A DNA stretch of 64,000 bases from Rhabditoides inermis (GCA_963966185.1 CAWZYM010000153.1:80001-144000); one strand, 5' to 3'. Shown: positions 22,060 to 34,606, numbered from the stretch's first letter. The notes: generated by a model not told the origin, from the sequence alone. Translations and numbers: made by a program.

Positions 22060-22654
22060 GAGGCCACTAACTCTCCTCCCACCCTTATGGTGGCTGTTGC
22101 TAGAAGCTGTGGTCTCTTGAGATTGGTTGTGGTGTTTCTTGAGCGGGGCCACTAACTCTCCTTCCACCCTTATGGTGGTTGTTGCTAGAAGCTGTGGTCT
22201 CTTGAGATTGGTCGTGGTGTTTCTTGAGCGGGGCCACTAACTCTCCTTCCACCCTTATGGTGGTTGTTGCTAGAAGCTGTGGTCCCTTGAGATTGGTTGT
22301 GGTGTTTCTTGAGCGAGGCCACTAACTCTCCTTCCACCCTTATGGTGGTTGTTGCTAGAAGCTGTGGTCTCTTGAGATTGGTCGTGGTGTTTTTTGAGCG
22401 GGGCCACTAACTCTCCTTCCACCCTTATGGTGGTTGTTGCTAGAAGCTGTGGTCCCTTAAGATTGGTTGTGGTGTTTCTTGAGCGGGACCACTATCTCTC
22501 CTTCCACCCTTATGGTGGTTGTTGCTAGAAGCGGTGGTCTCTTGAGATTGGTTGTGGTGTATCTTGAGCGGGACCACTAACTCTCCTTCCACCCTTATGG
22601 TGGTTGTTGCTAGAAGCTGTGGTCTCTTGAGATTGGTTGTGGTGTTTCATGAGC

Positions 22655-22993
22655 GGGGCTTCTTCTTTCTCTATCTCTCTCACTCTTTCTCTCTCTCTCT
22701 CCCCTCTTCCCATACCCCTCTCCCTCCATCCAAAGTTCAGTACAGGTTCATAATCAACGACAGCCACACTTCACCAAGTTTCTTGATCTCGCAAGTCGGA
22801 AACGGAATGGACGGTGCTGAACTTCGCTAATAGGACACCAGAGAAGGACTTCGAGGAGATATGGATGAAGGGTACCTCAGCGTCCGTCTCTATTCCTTCC
22901 CTCTATCTCGCCTTATCTCTTTTTTATCTCTCTTTGTGGGTTGATTACATGTAGTTATGTAGTATCGAAGGTTGGTTGGATTGTTTCATGAGC
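22655..22993 (+). repeat. Cassette 25, type B; then 1 monomer
   Basis: CT run only 22689-22701 (13 nt), the shortest I measured. Confidence 0.92.
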
Positions 22994-23078
22994 GAGGCCA
23001 CTAACTCTCCTCCCACCCTTATGGTGGCTGTTGCTAGAAGCTGTGGTCTCTTGAGATTGGTTGTGGTGTTTCATGAGC

Positions 23079-23091
23079 GGGGCTTCTTCTT

Positions 23092-23135
<44 letters not shown>

Positions 23136-23419
23136 CCATATCCCTCTCCCTCCATCCAAAGTGCAATACAGGTTCATAATCAACGACAGCCACATTTCAC
23201 CAAGTTTCTCGATCTCGCAAGTCGGAAACGGAATGGATGGTGCTGAACTTCGCTAATAGGACACTAGAGAAGAAGTTCGGAGGAGATATGGATGAAGGGT
23301 ACCTCAGTGTCTGTCTCTATTCCTTCCCTCTATCTCGCCTTATCTCTTTTTTATCTCTCTTTGTGAGTTGATTACATGTAGTTATGTGTATCGAAGGTTG
23401 GTTGGATTGTTTCATGAGC
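23079..23419 (+). repeat. Cassette 26, type A; then 8 monomers
   Basis: Preceded by the ggtggctgttg single monomer but has gatggtgctg, so neither At nor Ar. CT tract lacks cactct. Exit gtgtatcg. A ggcctataac variant follows near 23591. Confidence 0.92.
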
Positions 23420-24006
23420 GAGGCCACTAACTCTCCTCCCACCCTTATGGTGGTTGTTGCTAGAAGCTGTGGTCTCTTGAGAATGGTCGTGGTGTTTCTT
23501 GAGCGAGGCCACTAACTCTCCTCCCACCCTTATGGTGGTTGTTGCTAGAAGCTGTGGTCTCTTGAGATTGGTTGTGGTGTTTTTGAGTGGGGCCTATAAC
23601 TCTCCTTCCACCCTTATGGTGGTTGTTGCTAGAAGCTGTGGTCCCTTGAGATTGGTTGTGGTGTTTCTTGAGCGGGACCACTAACTCTCCTTCCACCCTT
23701 ATGGTGGTTGTTGCTAGAAGCTGTGGTCTCTTGAGATTGGTTGTGGTGTTTCTTGAGCGAGGCCACTAACTCTCCTTCCACCCTTATGGTGGTTGTTGCT
23801 AGAAGCTGTGGTCTCTTGAGATTGGTTGTGGTGTTTTTTTGAGTGGGGCCACTAACTCTCCTTCCACCCTTATGGTGGTTGTTGCTAGAAGCTGTGGTCC
23901 CTTGAGATTGGTTGTGGTGTATCTTGAGCGGGACCACTAACTCTCCTTCCACCCTTATGATGGTTGTTGCTAGAAGCTGTGGTCTCTTGAGATTGGTTGT
24001 GGTGTT

Positions 24007-24017
24007 TCATGAGCGGG
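24007..24017 (+). other. Cassette-entry word without a cassette
   Basis: tcatgagcggg followed by accactaac, one monomer before cassette 27. Confidence 0.85.
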
Positions 24018-24099
24018 ACCACTAACTCTCCTTCCACCCTTATGGTGGTTGTTGCTAGAAGCTGTGGTCTCTTGAGATTGGTTGTGGTGTTTCATGAGC

Positions 24100-24444
24100 G
24101 GGGCTTCTTCTTTCTCTATCTCTCTCACTCTTTCTCTCTCTCTCTCTCTCTCCCCTCTTCCCATACCCCTCTCCCTCCATCCAAAGTTCAGTACAGGTTC
24201 ATAATCAACGACAGCCACACTTCACCAAGTTTCTTGATCTCGCAAGTCGGAAACGGAATGGACGGTGCTGAACTTCGCTAATAGGACACCAGAGAAGGAC
24301 TTCGAGGAGATATGGATGAAGGGTACCTCAGCGTCCGTCTCTATTCCTTCCCTCTATCTCGCCTTATCTCTTTTTTATCTCTCTTTGTGGGTTGATTACA
24401 TGTAGTTATGTAGTATCGAAGGTTGGTTGGATTGTTTCATGAGC
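24100..24444 (+). repeat. Cassette 27, type B; then 1 monomer
   Basis: Standard B, start of the duplicated cassette series. Partner of cassette 41. Confidence 0.92.
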
Positions 24445-24529
24445 GAGGCCACTAACTCTCCTCCCACCCTTATGGTGGCTGTTGCTAGAAGCTGTGGTCT
24501 CTTGAGATTGGTTGTGGTGTTTCATGAGC

Positions 24530-24557
24530 GGGGCTTCTTCTTTCTCTATCTCTCTCA

Positions 24558-24590
<33 letters not shown>

Positions 24591-24874
24591 CCATATCCCT
24601 CTCCCTCCATCCAAAGTGCAATACAGGTTCATAATCAACGACAGCCACATTTCACCAAGTTTCTCGATCTCGCAAGTCGGAAACGGAATGGATGTTGCTG
24701 AACTTCGCTAATAGGACACTAGAGAAGAAGTTCGGAGGAGATATGGATGAAGGGTACCTCAGTGTCTGTCTCTATTCCTTCCCTCTATCTCGCCTTATCT
24801 CTTTTTTATCTCTCTTTGTGAGTTGATTACATGTAGTTATGTGTTTCGAAGGTTGGTTGGATTGTTTCATGAGC
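24530..24874 (+). repeat. Cassette 28, type At; then 10 monomers
   Basis: Exit gtgtttcgaag, shared only with cassette 42, its partner in the large duplication. Confidence 0.92.
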
Positions 24875-25050
24875 GAGGCCACTAACTCTCCTCCCACCCT
24901 TATGGTGGTTGTTGCTAGAAGCTGTGGTCTCTTGAGAATGGTCGTGGTGTTTCTTGAGCGAGGCCACTAACTCTCCTCCCACCCTTATGGTGGTTGTTGC
25001 TAGAAGCTGTGGTCTCTTGAGATTGGTTGTGGTGTTTTTGAGTGGGGCCA

Positions 25051-25566
25051 CTAACTGTCCTTCCACCCTTATGGTGGTTGTTGCTAGAAGCTGTGGTCCC
25101 TTGAGATTGGTTGTGGTGTTTCTTGAGCGGGACCACTAACTCTCCTTCCACCCTTATGGTGGTTGTTGCTAGAAGCTGTGGTCTCTTGAGATTGGTTGTG
25201 GTGTTTCTTGAGCGAGGCCACTAACTCTCCTTCCACCCTTATGGTGGTTGTTGCTAGAAGCTGTGGTCTCTTGAGATTGGTTGTGGTGTTTTTTTGAGTG
25301 GGGCCACTAACTGTCCTTCCACCCTTATGGTGGTTGTTGCTAGAAGCTGTGGTCCCTTGAGATTGGTTGTGGTGTTTCTTGAGCGGGACCACTAACTCTC
25401 CTTCCACCCTTATGGTGGTTGTTGCTAGAAGCTGTGGTCTCTTGAGATTGGTTGTGGTGTTTCTTGAGCGAGGCCACTAACTCTCCTTCCACCCTTATGG
25501 TGGTTGTTGCTAGAAGCTGTGGTCTCTTGAGATTGGTTGTGGTGTTTTTTTGAGTGGGGCCACTAA
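25051..25566 (+). repeat. Recent duplication of one trimer (256 bp)
   Basis: The rare word ctaactgtcc occurs at 25051-25060 and again at 25307-25316, 256 bp apart, each followed by the gcgggacc and gcgagg monomers. The next gagtgggg monomer has the normal ctaactctcc. The matching interval after cassette 42 has seven monomers, not ten. Confidence 0.85.
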
Positions 25567-25725
25567 CTCTCCTTCCACCCTTATGGTGGTTGTTGCTAGA
25601 AGCTGTGGTCCCTTGAGATTGGTTGTGGTGTATCTTGAGCGGGACCACTAACTCTCCTTCCACCCTTATGATGGTTGTTGCTAGAAGCTGTGGTCTCTTG
25701 AGATTGGTTGTGGTGTTTCATGAGC

Positions 25726-25750
25726 GGGGCTTCTTCTTTCTCTATCTCTC

Positions 25751-25806
<56 letters not shown>

Positions 25807-26091
25807 CCATATCCCTCTCCCTCCATCCAAAGTGCAATACAGGTTCATAATCAACGACAGCCACATTTCACCAAGTTTCTCGATCTCGCAAGTCGGAAAC
25901 GGAATGGATGGTGCTGAACTTCGCTAATAGGACACTAGAGAAGAAGTTCGGAGGAGATATGGATGAAGGGTACCTCAGTGTCTGTCTCTATTCCTTCCCT
26001 CTATCTCGCCTTATCTCTTTTTTATCTCTCTTTGTGAGTTGATTACATGTAGTTATGTAGTATCGAAGGTTGGTTGGATTGTTTCATGAGC
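25726..26091 (+). repeat. Cassette 29, type A; then 1 monomer
   Basis: Long CT run 25754-25798 (45 nt). Exit gtagtatcg followed by ctaactttcctccc. Confidence 0.92.
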
Positions 26092-26176
26092 GAGGCCACT
26101 AACTTTCCTCCCACCCTTATGGTGGTTGTTGCTAGAAGCTGTGGTCTCTTGAGATTGGTTGTGGTGTTTCATGAGC

Positions 26177-26204
26177 GGGGCTTCTTCTTTCTCTATCTCT
26201 CTCA

Positions 26205-26235
<31 letters not shown>

Positions 26236-26527
26236 CCCTCTTCCCATACTCCTCTCCCTCCATCCAAAGTTCAGTACAGGTTCATAATCAACGACAGCCA
26301 CACTTCACCAAGTTTCTTGATCTCGCAAGTCGGAAACGGAATGGACGGTGCTGAACTTCGCTAATAGGACACCAGAGAAGGACTTCGAGGAGATATGGAT
26401 GAAGGGTACCTCAGCGTCCGTCTCTATTCCTTCCCTCTATCTCGCCTTATCTCTTTTTTATCTCTCTTTGTGGGTTGATTACATGTAGTTATGTAGTATC
26501 GAAGGTTGGTTGGATTGTTTCATGAGC
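26177..26527 (+). repeat. Cassette 30, type B; then 1 monomer
   Basis: catactcc in place of catacccc, shared only with cassette 44. Confidence 0.92.
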
Positions 26528-26612
26528 GAGGCCACTAACTCTCCTCCCACCCTTATGGTGGCTGTTGCTAGAAGCTGTGGTCTCTTGAGATTGGTTGTGG
26601 TGTTTCATGAGC

Positions 26613-26640
26613 GGGGCTTCTTCTTTCTCTATCTCTCTCA

Positions 26641-26675
<35 letters not shown>

Positions 26676-26959
26676 CCATATCCCTCTCCCTCCATCCAAA
26701 GTGCAATACAGGTTCATAATCAACGACAGCCACATTTCACCAAGTTTCTCGATCTCGCAAGTCGGAAACGGAATGGATGTTGCTGAACTTCGCTAATAGG
26801 ACACTAGAGAAGAAGTTCGGAGGAGATATGGATGAAGGGTACCTCAGTGTCTGTCTCTATTCCTTCCCTCTATCTCGCCTTATCTCTTTTTTATCTCTCT
26901 TTGTGAGTTGATTACATGTAGTTATGTGTATCGAAGGTTGGTTGGATTGTTTCATGAGC
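26613..26959 (+). repeat. Cassette 31, type At; then 7 monomers
   Basis: gatgttgctg, exit gtgtatcg. Partner of cassette 45. Confidence 0.92.
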
Positions 26960-27554
26960 GAGGCCACTAACTCTCCTCCCACCCTTATGGTGGTTGTTGC
27001 TAGAAGCTGTGGTCTCTTGAGAATGGTCGTGGTGTTTCTTGAGCGAGGCCACTAACTCTCCTCCCACCCTTATGGTGGTTGTTGCTAGAAGCTGTGGTCT
27101 CTTGAGATTGGTTGTGGTGTTTTTGAGTGGGGCCACTAACTCTCCTTCCACCCTTATGGTGGTTGTTGCTAGAAGCTGTGGTCCCTTGAGATTGGTTGTG
27201 GTGTTTCTTGAGCGGGACCACTAACTCTCCTTCCACCCTTATGGTGGTTGTTGCTAGAAGCTGTGGTCTCTTGAGATTGGTTGTGGTGTTTCTTGAGCGA
27301 GGCCACTAACTCTCCTTCCACCCTTATGGTGGTTGTTGCTAGAAGCTGTGGTCTCTTGAGATTGGTTGTGGTGTTTTTTTGAGTGGGGCCACTAACTCTC
27401 CTTCCACCCTTATGGTGGTTGTTGCTAGAAGCTGTGGTCCCTTGAGATTGGTTGTGGTGTATCTTGAGCGGGACCACTAACTCTCCTTCCACCCTTATGA
27501 TGGTTGTTGCTAGAAGCTGTGGTCTCTTGAGATTGGTTGTGGTGTTTCATGAGC

Positions 27555-27582
27555 GGGGCTTCTTCTTTCTCTATCTCTCTCA

Positions 27583-27617
<35 letters not shown>

Positions 27618-27902
27618 CCATATCCCTCTCCCTCCATCCAAAGTGCAATACAGGTTCATAATCAACGACAGCCACATTTCACCAAGTTTCTCGATCTCGC
27701 AAGTCGGAAACGGAATGGATGGTGCTGAACTTCGCTAATAGGACACTAGAGAAGAAGTTCGGAGGAGATATGGATGAAGGGTACCTCAGTGTCTGTCTCT
27801 ATTCCTTCCCTCTATCTCGCCTTATCTCTTTTTTATCTCTCTTTGTGAGTTGATTACATGTAGTTATGTAGTATCGAAGGTTGGTTGGATTGTTTCATGA
27901 GC
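27555..27902 (+). repeat. Cassette 32, type A; then 10 monomers
   Basis: Exit gtagtatcg into a ctaactttcctccc array. Partner of cassette 46. Confidence 0.92.
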
Positions 27903-28752
27903 GAGGCCACTAACTTTCCTCCCACCCTTATGGTGGTTGTTGCTAGAAGCTGTGGTCTCTTGAGATTGGTTGTGGTGTTTCTTGAGCGGGGCCACTAACT
28001 CTCCTTCCACCCTTATGGTGGTTGTTGCTAGAAGCTGTGGTCTCTTGAGATTGGTTGTGGTGTTTCTTGAGCGAGGCCACTAACTCTCCTTCCACCCTTA
28101 TGGTGGTTGTTGCTAGAAGCTGTGGTCTCTTGAGATTGGTTGTGGTGTTTGTTGAGCGGGACCACTATTTCTTTTTCCACCCTTATGGTGGTTGTCGCTA
28201 GAAGCTGTGGTCTCTTGAGATTGGTTATGGTGTTTCTTGAGCGGAACCACTATTTCTCCTTCCACCCTTATGGTGGTTGTTGCTAGAAGCTGTGGTCTCT
28301 TGAGATTGGTTGTGGTGTTTCTTGAGCGGGACCACTATTTATCCTTCCACCCTTATGGTGGTTGTTGCTAGAAGCTGTGGTCTCTTGAGATTGGTTGTGG
28401 TGTTTCTTGAGCGGGACCACTATTTCTCCTTCCATCCTTATGGTGGTTGTTGCTAGAAGCTGTGGTCTCTTGAGATTGGTTGTGGTGTTTCTTGAGCGAG
28501 GCCACTAACTTTCTTTCCACCCTTATGGTGGTTGTTGCTAGAAGCTGTGGTCTCTTGAGATTGGTTGTGGTGTTTTTTGAGTGGGGCCACTAACTCTCCT
28601 TCCACCCTTATGGTGGTTGTTGCTAGAAGATGTGGTCCTTTGAGATTGGTTGTGGTGTATCTTGAGCGGGACCACTAACTCTCCTTCCACCCTTATGGTG
28701 GTTGTTGCTAGAAGCTGTGGTCTCTTGAGATTGGTTGTGGTGTTTCATGAGC
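27903..28752 (+). repeat. Ten-monomer array leading to a C cassette
   Basis: Same monomer order as 2792-3641. Private variants: tgtcgctag near 28195 and ctttctttcc near 28510. Confidence 0.9.
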
Positions 28753-28778
28753 GGGGCTTCTTCTTGCTCTCTCTCTCT

Positions 28779-28813
<35 letters not shown>

Positions 28814-29101
28814 CTTCCCATACCCCTCTCCCTCCATCCAAAGTTCAATACAGGTTCATAATCAACTACAGCCACACTTCACCAAGTTTCTCGATCTCGC
28901 AAGTCGAAAACGGAATGAATGGTGCTGAACTTCGCTAATAGGACACCAGAGAAGGATTTCGAGGAGATATGGATGAAGGGGTACCTCAGTGTCTGTCTCT
29001 ATTCCTTCCCTCTATCTCGCCTTATCTCTTTTTATCTTTTTCTGTGGGTTGATTACATGTAGTTATGTAGTATCGAAGGTTGGTTGGATTGTTTCATGAG
29101 C
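28753..29101 (+). repeat. Cassette 33, type C; then 2 monomers
   Basis: Shortest C (349 bp) because of a shorter CT tract. Four g in gaaggggtacc. Confidence 0.92.
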
Positions 29102-29270
29102 GAGGCCACTAACTCTCCTCCCACCCTTATGGTGGTTGTTGCTAGAAGCTGTGGTCTCTTGAGATTGGTTGTGGTGTTTTTGAGTGGGGCCACTAACTCT
29201 CCTTCCACCCTTATGATGGTTGTTGCTAGAAGCTGTGGTCTCTTGAGATTGGTTGTGGTGTTTCATGAGC

Positions 29271-29625
29271 GGGGCTTCTTCTTTCTCTATCTCTCTCACT
29301 CTCTCACTCTCTCTCTCTCTCTCTCGCTCTCTCCTCTTTTCCCATATCCCTCTCCCTCCATCCAAAGTGCAATACAGGTTCATAATCAACGACAGCCACA
29401 TTTCACCAAGTTTCTCGATCTCGCAAGTCGGAAACGGAATGGATGGTGCTGAACTTCGCTAATAGGACACTAGAGAAGGAGTTCGGAGGAGATATGGATG
29501 AAGGGTACCTCAGTGTCTGTCTCTATTCCTTCCCTCTATCTCGCCTTATCTCTTTTTTATCTCTCTTTGTGAGTTGATTACATGTAGTTATATGTATCGA
29601 AGGTTGGTTGGATTGTTTCATGAGC
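29271..29625 (+). repeat. Cassette 34, type Ag; then 5 monomers
   Basis: CT tract interrupted as ctcactctcactct, also in cassette 48. Exit gttatatgtatcg. Confidence 0.92.
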
Positions 29626-30048
29626 GAGGCCACTAACTCTCCTCCCACCCTTATGGTGGTTGTTGCTAGAAGCTGTGGTCTCTTGAGAATGGTCGTGGTG
29701 TTTCTTGAGCGAGGCCACTAACTCTCCTCCCACCCTTATGGTGGTTGTTGCTAGAAGCTGTGGTCTCTTGAGATTGGTTGTGGTGTTTTTGAGTGGGGCC
29801 ACTAACTCTCCTTCCACCCTTATGGTGGTTGTTGCTAGAAGCTGTGGTCCCTTGAGATTGGTTGTGGTGTTTCTTGAGCGAGGCCACTAAATTCCTTCCA
29901 CCCTTATGGTGGTTGTTGCTAGAAGCTGTGGTCCCTTGAGATTGGTTGTGGTGTATCTTGAGCGGGACCACTAACTCTCCTTCCACCCGTATGATGGTTG
30001 TTGCTAGAAGCTGTGGTCTCTTGAGATTGGTTGTGGTGTTTCATGAGC

Positions 30049-30073
30049 GGGGCTTCTTCTTTCTCTATCTCTC

Positions 30074-30117
<44 letters not shown>

Positions 30118-30402
30118 CCATATCCCTCTCCCTCCATCCAAAGTGCAATACAGGTTCATAATCAACGACAGCCACATTTCACCAAGTTTCTCGATCTCGC
30201 AAGTCGGAAACGGAATGGATGGTGCTGAACTTCGCTAATAGGACACTAGAGAAGAAGTTCGGAGGAGATATGGATGAAGGGTACCTCAGTGTCTGTCTCT
30301 ATTCCTTCCCTCTATCTCGCCTTATCTCTTTTTTATCTCTCTTTGTGAGTTGATTACATGTAGTTATGTAGTATCGAAGGTTGGTTGGATTGTTTCATGA
30401 GC
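30049..30402 (+). repeat. Cassette 35, type A; then 7 monomers
   Basis: cccgtatgatgg monomer on its left. Exit gtagtatcg. Partner of cassette 49. Confidence 0.92.
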
Positions 30403-30997
30403 GAGGCCACTAACTCTCCTCCCACCCTTATGGTGGTTGTTGCTAGAAGCTGTGGTCTCTTGAGATTGGTTGTGGTGTTTCTTGAGCGGGGCCACTAACT
30501 CTCCTTCCACCCTTATGGTGGTTGTTGCTAGAAGCTGTGGTCTCTTGAGATTGGTCGTGGTGTTTCTTGAGCGGGGCCACTAACTCTCCTTCCACCCTTA
30601 TGGTGGTTGTTGCTAGAAGCTGTGGTCCCTTGAGATTGGTTGTGGTGTTTCTTGAGCGAGGCCACTAACTCTCCTTCCACCCTTATGGTGGTTGTTGCTA
30701 GAAGCTGTGGTCTCTTGAGATTGGTCGTGGTGTTTTTTGAGCGGGGCCACTAACTCTCCTTCCATCCTTATGGTGGTTGTTGCTAGAAGCTGTGGTCCCT
30801 TAAGATTGGTTGTGGTGTTTCTTGAGCGGGACCACTATCTCTCCTTCCACCCTTATGGTGGTTGTTGATAGAAGCGGTGGTCTCTTGAGATTGGTTGTGG
30901 TGTATCTTGAGCGGGACCACTAACTCTCCTTCCACCCTTATGGTGGTTGTTTCTAGAAGCTGTGGTCTCTTGAGATTGGTTGTGGTGTTTCATATGC

Positions 30998-31341
30998 GGG
31001 GCTTCTTCTTTCTCTATCTCTCTCACTCTTTCTCTCTCTCTCTCTCTCCCCTCTTCCCATACCCCTCTCCCTCCATCCAAAGTTCAATACAGGTTCATAA
31101 TCAACGACAGCCACACTTCACCAAGTTTCTCGATCTCGCAAGTCGGAAACGGAATGGACGGTGCTGAACTTCGCTAATAGGACACCAGAGAAGGACTTCG
31201 AGGAGATATGGATGAAGGGTACCTCAGCGTCCGTCTCTATTCCTTCCCTCTATCTCGCCTTATCTCTTTTTTTATCTCTCTTTGTGGGTTGATTACATGT
31301 AGTTATGTAGTATCGAAGGTTGGTTGGATTGTTTCATGAGC
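30998..31341 (+). repeat. Cassette 36, type B'; then 7 monomers
   Basis: catatgcgggg entry. Has seven T in ctcttttttta, where other copies have six. Confidence 0.92.
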
Positions 31342-31936
31342 GAGGCCACTAACTCTCCTCCCACCCTTATGGTGGCTGTTGCTAGAAGCTGTGGTCTCTT
31401 GAGATTGGTTGTGGTGTTTCTTGAGCGGGGCCACTAACTCTCCTTCCACCCTTATGGTGGTTGTTGCTAGAAGCTGTGGTCTCTTGAGATTGGTCGTGGT
31501 GTTTCTTGAGCGGGGCCACTAACTCTCCTTCCACCCTTATGGTGGTTGTTGCTAGAAGCTGTGGTCCCTTGAGATTGGTTGTGGTGTTTCTTGAGCGAGG
31601 CCACTAACTCTCCTTCCACCCTTATGGTGGTTGTTGCTAGAAGCTGTGGTCTCTTGAGATTGGTCGTGGTGTTTTTTGAGCGGGGCCACTAACTCTCCTT
31701 CCACCCTTATGGTGGTTGTTGCTAGAAGCTGTGGTCCCTTAAGATTGGTTGTGGTGTTCCTTGAGCGGGACCACTATCTCTCCTTCCACCCTTATGGTGG
31801 TTGTTGCTAGAAGCGGTGGTCTCTTGAGATTGGTTGTGGTGTATCTTGAGCGGGACCACTAACTCTCCTTCCACCCTTATGGTGGTTGTTGCTAGAAGCT
31901 GTGGTCTCTTGAGATTGGTTGTGGTGTTTCATGAGC

Positions 31937-32279
31937 GGGGCTTCTTCTTTCTCTATCTCTCTCACTCTTTCTCTCTCTCTCTCTCTCCCCTCTTCCCATA
32001 CCCCTCTCCCTCCATCCAAAGTTCAGTACAGGTTCATAATCAACGACAGCCACACTTCACCAAGTTTCTTGATCTCGCAAGTCGGAAACGGAATGGACGG
32101 TGCTGAACTTCGCTAATAGGACACCAGAGAAGGACTTCGAGGAGATATGGATGAAGGGTACCTCAGCGTCCGTCTCTATTCCTTCCCTCTATCTCGCCTT
32201 ATCTCTTTTTTATCTCTCTTTGTGGGTTGATTACATGTAGTTATGTAGTATCGAAGGTTGGTTGGATTGTTTCATGAGC
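31937..32279 (+). repeat. Cassette 37, type B; then 1 monomer
   Basis: Standard B. The array on its left has gttccttgag, shared only with the array before cassette 51. Confidence 0.92.
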
Positions 32280-32364
32280 GAGGCCACTAACTCTCCTCCC
32301 ACCCTTATGGTGGCTGTTGCTAGAAGCTGTGGTCTCTTGAGATTGGTTGTGGTGTTTCATGAGC

Positions 32365-32396
32365 GGGGCTTCTTCTTTCTCTATCTCTCTCACTCA

Positions 32397-32429
<33 letters not shown>

Positions 32430-32713
32430 CCATATCCCTCTCCCTCCATCCAAAGTGCAATACAGGTTCATAATCAACGACAGCCACATTTCACCAAGTT
32501 TCTCGATCTCGCAAGTCGGAAACGGAATGGATGGTGCTGAACTTCGCTAATAGGACACTAGAGAAGAAGTTCGGAGGAGATATGGATGAAGGGTACCTCA
32601 GTGTCTGTCTCTATTCCTTCCCTCTATCTCGCCTTATCTCTTTTTTATCTCTCGTTGTGAGTTGATTACATGTAGTTATGTGTATCGAAGGTTGGTTGGA
32701 TTGTTTCATGAGC
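32365..32713 (+). repeat. Cassette 38, type Ar; then 7 monomers
   Basis: ctcactcactct lead and ctcgttgtgag; exit gtgtatcg. Confidence 0.92.
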
Positions 32714-33308
32714 GAGGCCACTAACTCTCCTCCCACCCTTATGGTGGTTGTTGCTAGAAGCTGTGGTCTCTTGAGAATGGTCGTGGTGTTTCTTGAGCGA
32801 GGCCACTAACTCTCCTCCCACCCTTATGGTGGTTGTTGCTAGAAGCTGTGGTCTCTTGAGATTGGTTGTGGTGTTTTTGAGTGGAGCCACTAACTCTCCT
32901 TCCACCCTTATGGTGGTTGTTGCTAGAAGCTGTGGTCCCTTGAGATTGGTTGTGGTGTTTCTTGAGCGGGACCACTAACTCTCCTTCCACCCTTATGGTG
33001 GTTGTTGCTAGAAGCTGTGGTCTCTTGAGATTGGTTGTGCTGTTTCTTGAGCGAGGCCACTAACTCTCCTTCCACCCTTATGGTGGTTGTTGCTAGAAGC
33101 TGTGGTCTCTTGAGATTGGTTGTGGTGTTTTTTTGAGTGGGGCCACTAACTCTCCTTCCACCCTTATGGTGGTTGTTGCTAGAAGCTGTGGTCCCTTGAG
33201 ATTGGTTGTGGTGTATCTTGAGCGGGACCACTAACTCTCCTTCCACCCTTATGATGGTTGTTGCTAGAAGCTGTGGTCTCTTGAGATTGGTTGTGGTGTT
33301 TCATGAGC

Positions 33309-33331
33309 GGGGCTTCTTCTTTCTCTATCTC

Positions 33332-33387
<56 letters not shown>

Positions 33388-33672
33388 CCATATCCCTCTC
33401 CCTCCATCCAAAGTGCAATACAGGTTTATAATCAACGACAGCCACATTTCACCAAGTTTCTCGATCTCGCAAGTCGGAAACGGAATGGATGGTGCTGAAC
33501 TTCGCTAATAGGACACTAGAGAAGAAGTTCGGAGGAGATATGGATGAAGGGTACCTCAGTGTCTGTCTCTATTCCTTCCCTCTATCTCGCCTTATCTCTT
33601 TTTTATCTCTCTTTGTGAGTTGATTACATGTAGTTATGTAGTATCGAAGGTTGGTTGGATTGTTTCATGAGC
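33309..33672 (+). repeat. Cassette 39, type Av; then 11 monomers
   Basis: caggtttata, short ctatctctcactct lead, long CT run. Exit gtagtatcg. Confidence 0.92.
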
Positions 33673-34606
33673 GAGGCCACTAACTCTCCTCCCACCCTTA
33701 TGGTGGTTGTTGCTAGAAGCTGTGGTCTCTTGAGATTGGTTGTGGTGTTTCTTGAGCGGGGCCACTAACTCTCCTTCCACCCTTATGGTGGTTGTTGCTA
33801 GAAGCTGTGGTCTCTTGAGATTGGTCGTGGTGTTTCTTGAGCGGGGCCACTAACTCTCCTTCCACCCTTATGGTGGTTGTTGCTAGAAGCTGTGGTCCCT
33901 TGAGATTGGTTGTGGTGTTTCTTGAGCGAGGCCACTAAATTCCTTCCACCCTTATGGTGGTTGTTGCTAGAAGCTGTGGTCTCTTGAAATTGGTCGTGGT
34001 GTTTTTTGAGCGGGGCCACTAACTCTCCTTCCACCCTTATGGTGGTTGTTGCTAGAAGCTGTGGTCCCTTAAGATTGGTTGTGGTGTTTCTTGAGCGGGA
34101 CCACTATCTCTCCTTCCACCCTTATGGTGGTTGTTGATAGAAGCGGTGGTCTCTTGAGATTGGTTGTGGTGTATCTTGAGCGGGACCACTAACTCTCCTT
34201 CCACCCTTATGGTGGTTGTTGCTAGAAGCTGTGGTCCCTTGAGATTGGTTGTGGTGTTTCTTGAGCGAGGCCACTAACTCTCCTTCCACCCTTATGGTGG
34301 TTGTTGCTAGAAGCTGTGGTCTCTTGAGATTGGTCGTGGTGTTTTTTGAGCGGGGCCACTAACTCTCCTTCCACCCTTATGGTGGTTGTTGCTAGAAGCT
34401 GTGGTCCCTTAAGATTGGTTGTGGTGTTTCTTGAGCGGGACCACTATCTCTCCTTCCACCCTTATGGTGGTTGTTGCTAGAAGCGGTGGTCTCTTGAGAT
34501 TGGTTGTGGTGTATCTTGAGCGGGACCACTAACTCTCCTTCCACCCTTATGGTGGTTGTTGCTAGAAGCTGTGGTCTCTTGAGATTGGTTGTGGTGTTTC
34601 ATGAGC
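33673..34606 (+). repeat. Eleven-monomer array
   Basis: Contains ctaaattcc (33935-33943) and gaaattggtcg, the marker pair also found after Av cassettes 53, 68 and 74. It departs from those arrays near 34.22 kb, where a second tcgtgg / cttaag / tatctctcc / aagcgg series leads to a B cassette instead of A. Confidence 0.88.

Larger units (their letters stand above)
23860..34225 (+). repeat. Large duplicated block, copy 1 (about 10.3 kb)
   Basis: Cassettes 27-39 in the order B-At-A-B-At-A-C-Ag-A-B'-B-Ar-Av, the same as cassettes 41-53. Rare shared markers: gtgtttcgaag exits (near 24843 and 36030), catactcc (near 26245 and 37170), gttccttgag (near 31756 and 42854), cassette-less entry words (24007 and 35195). 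Relative to copy 2 it has one extra trimer (25.05-25.56 kb) and two fewer monomers near 29.89 kb. Ends are approximate. Confidence 0.85.
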
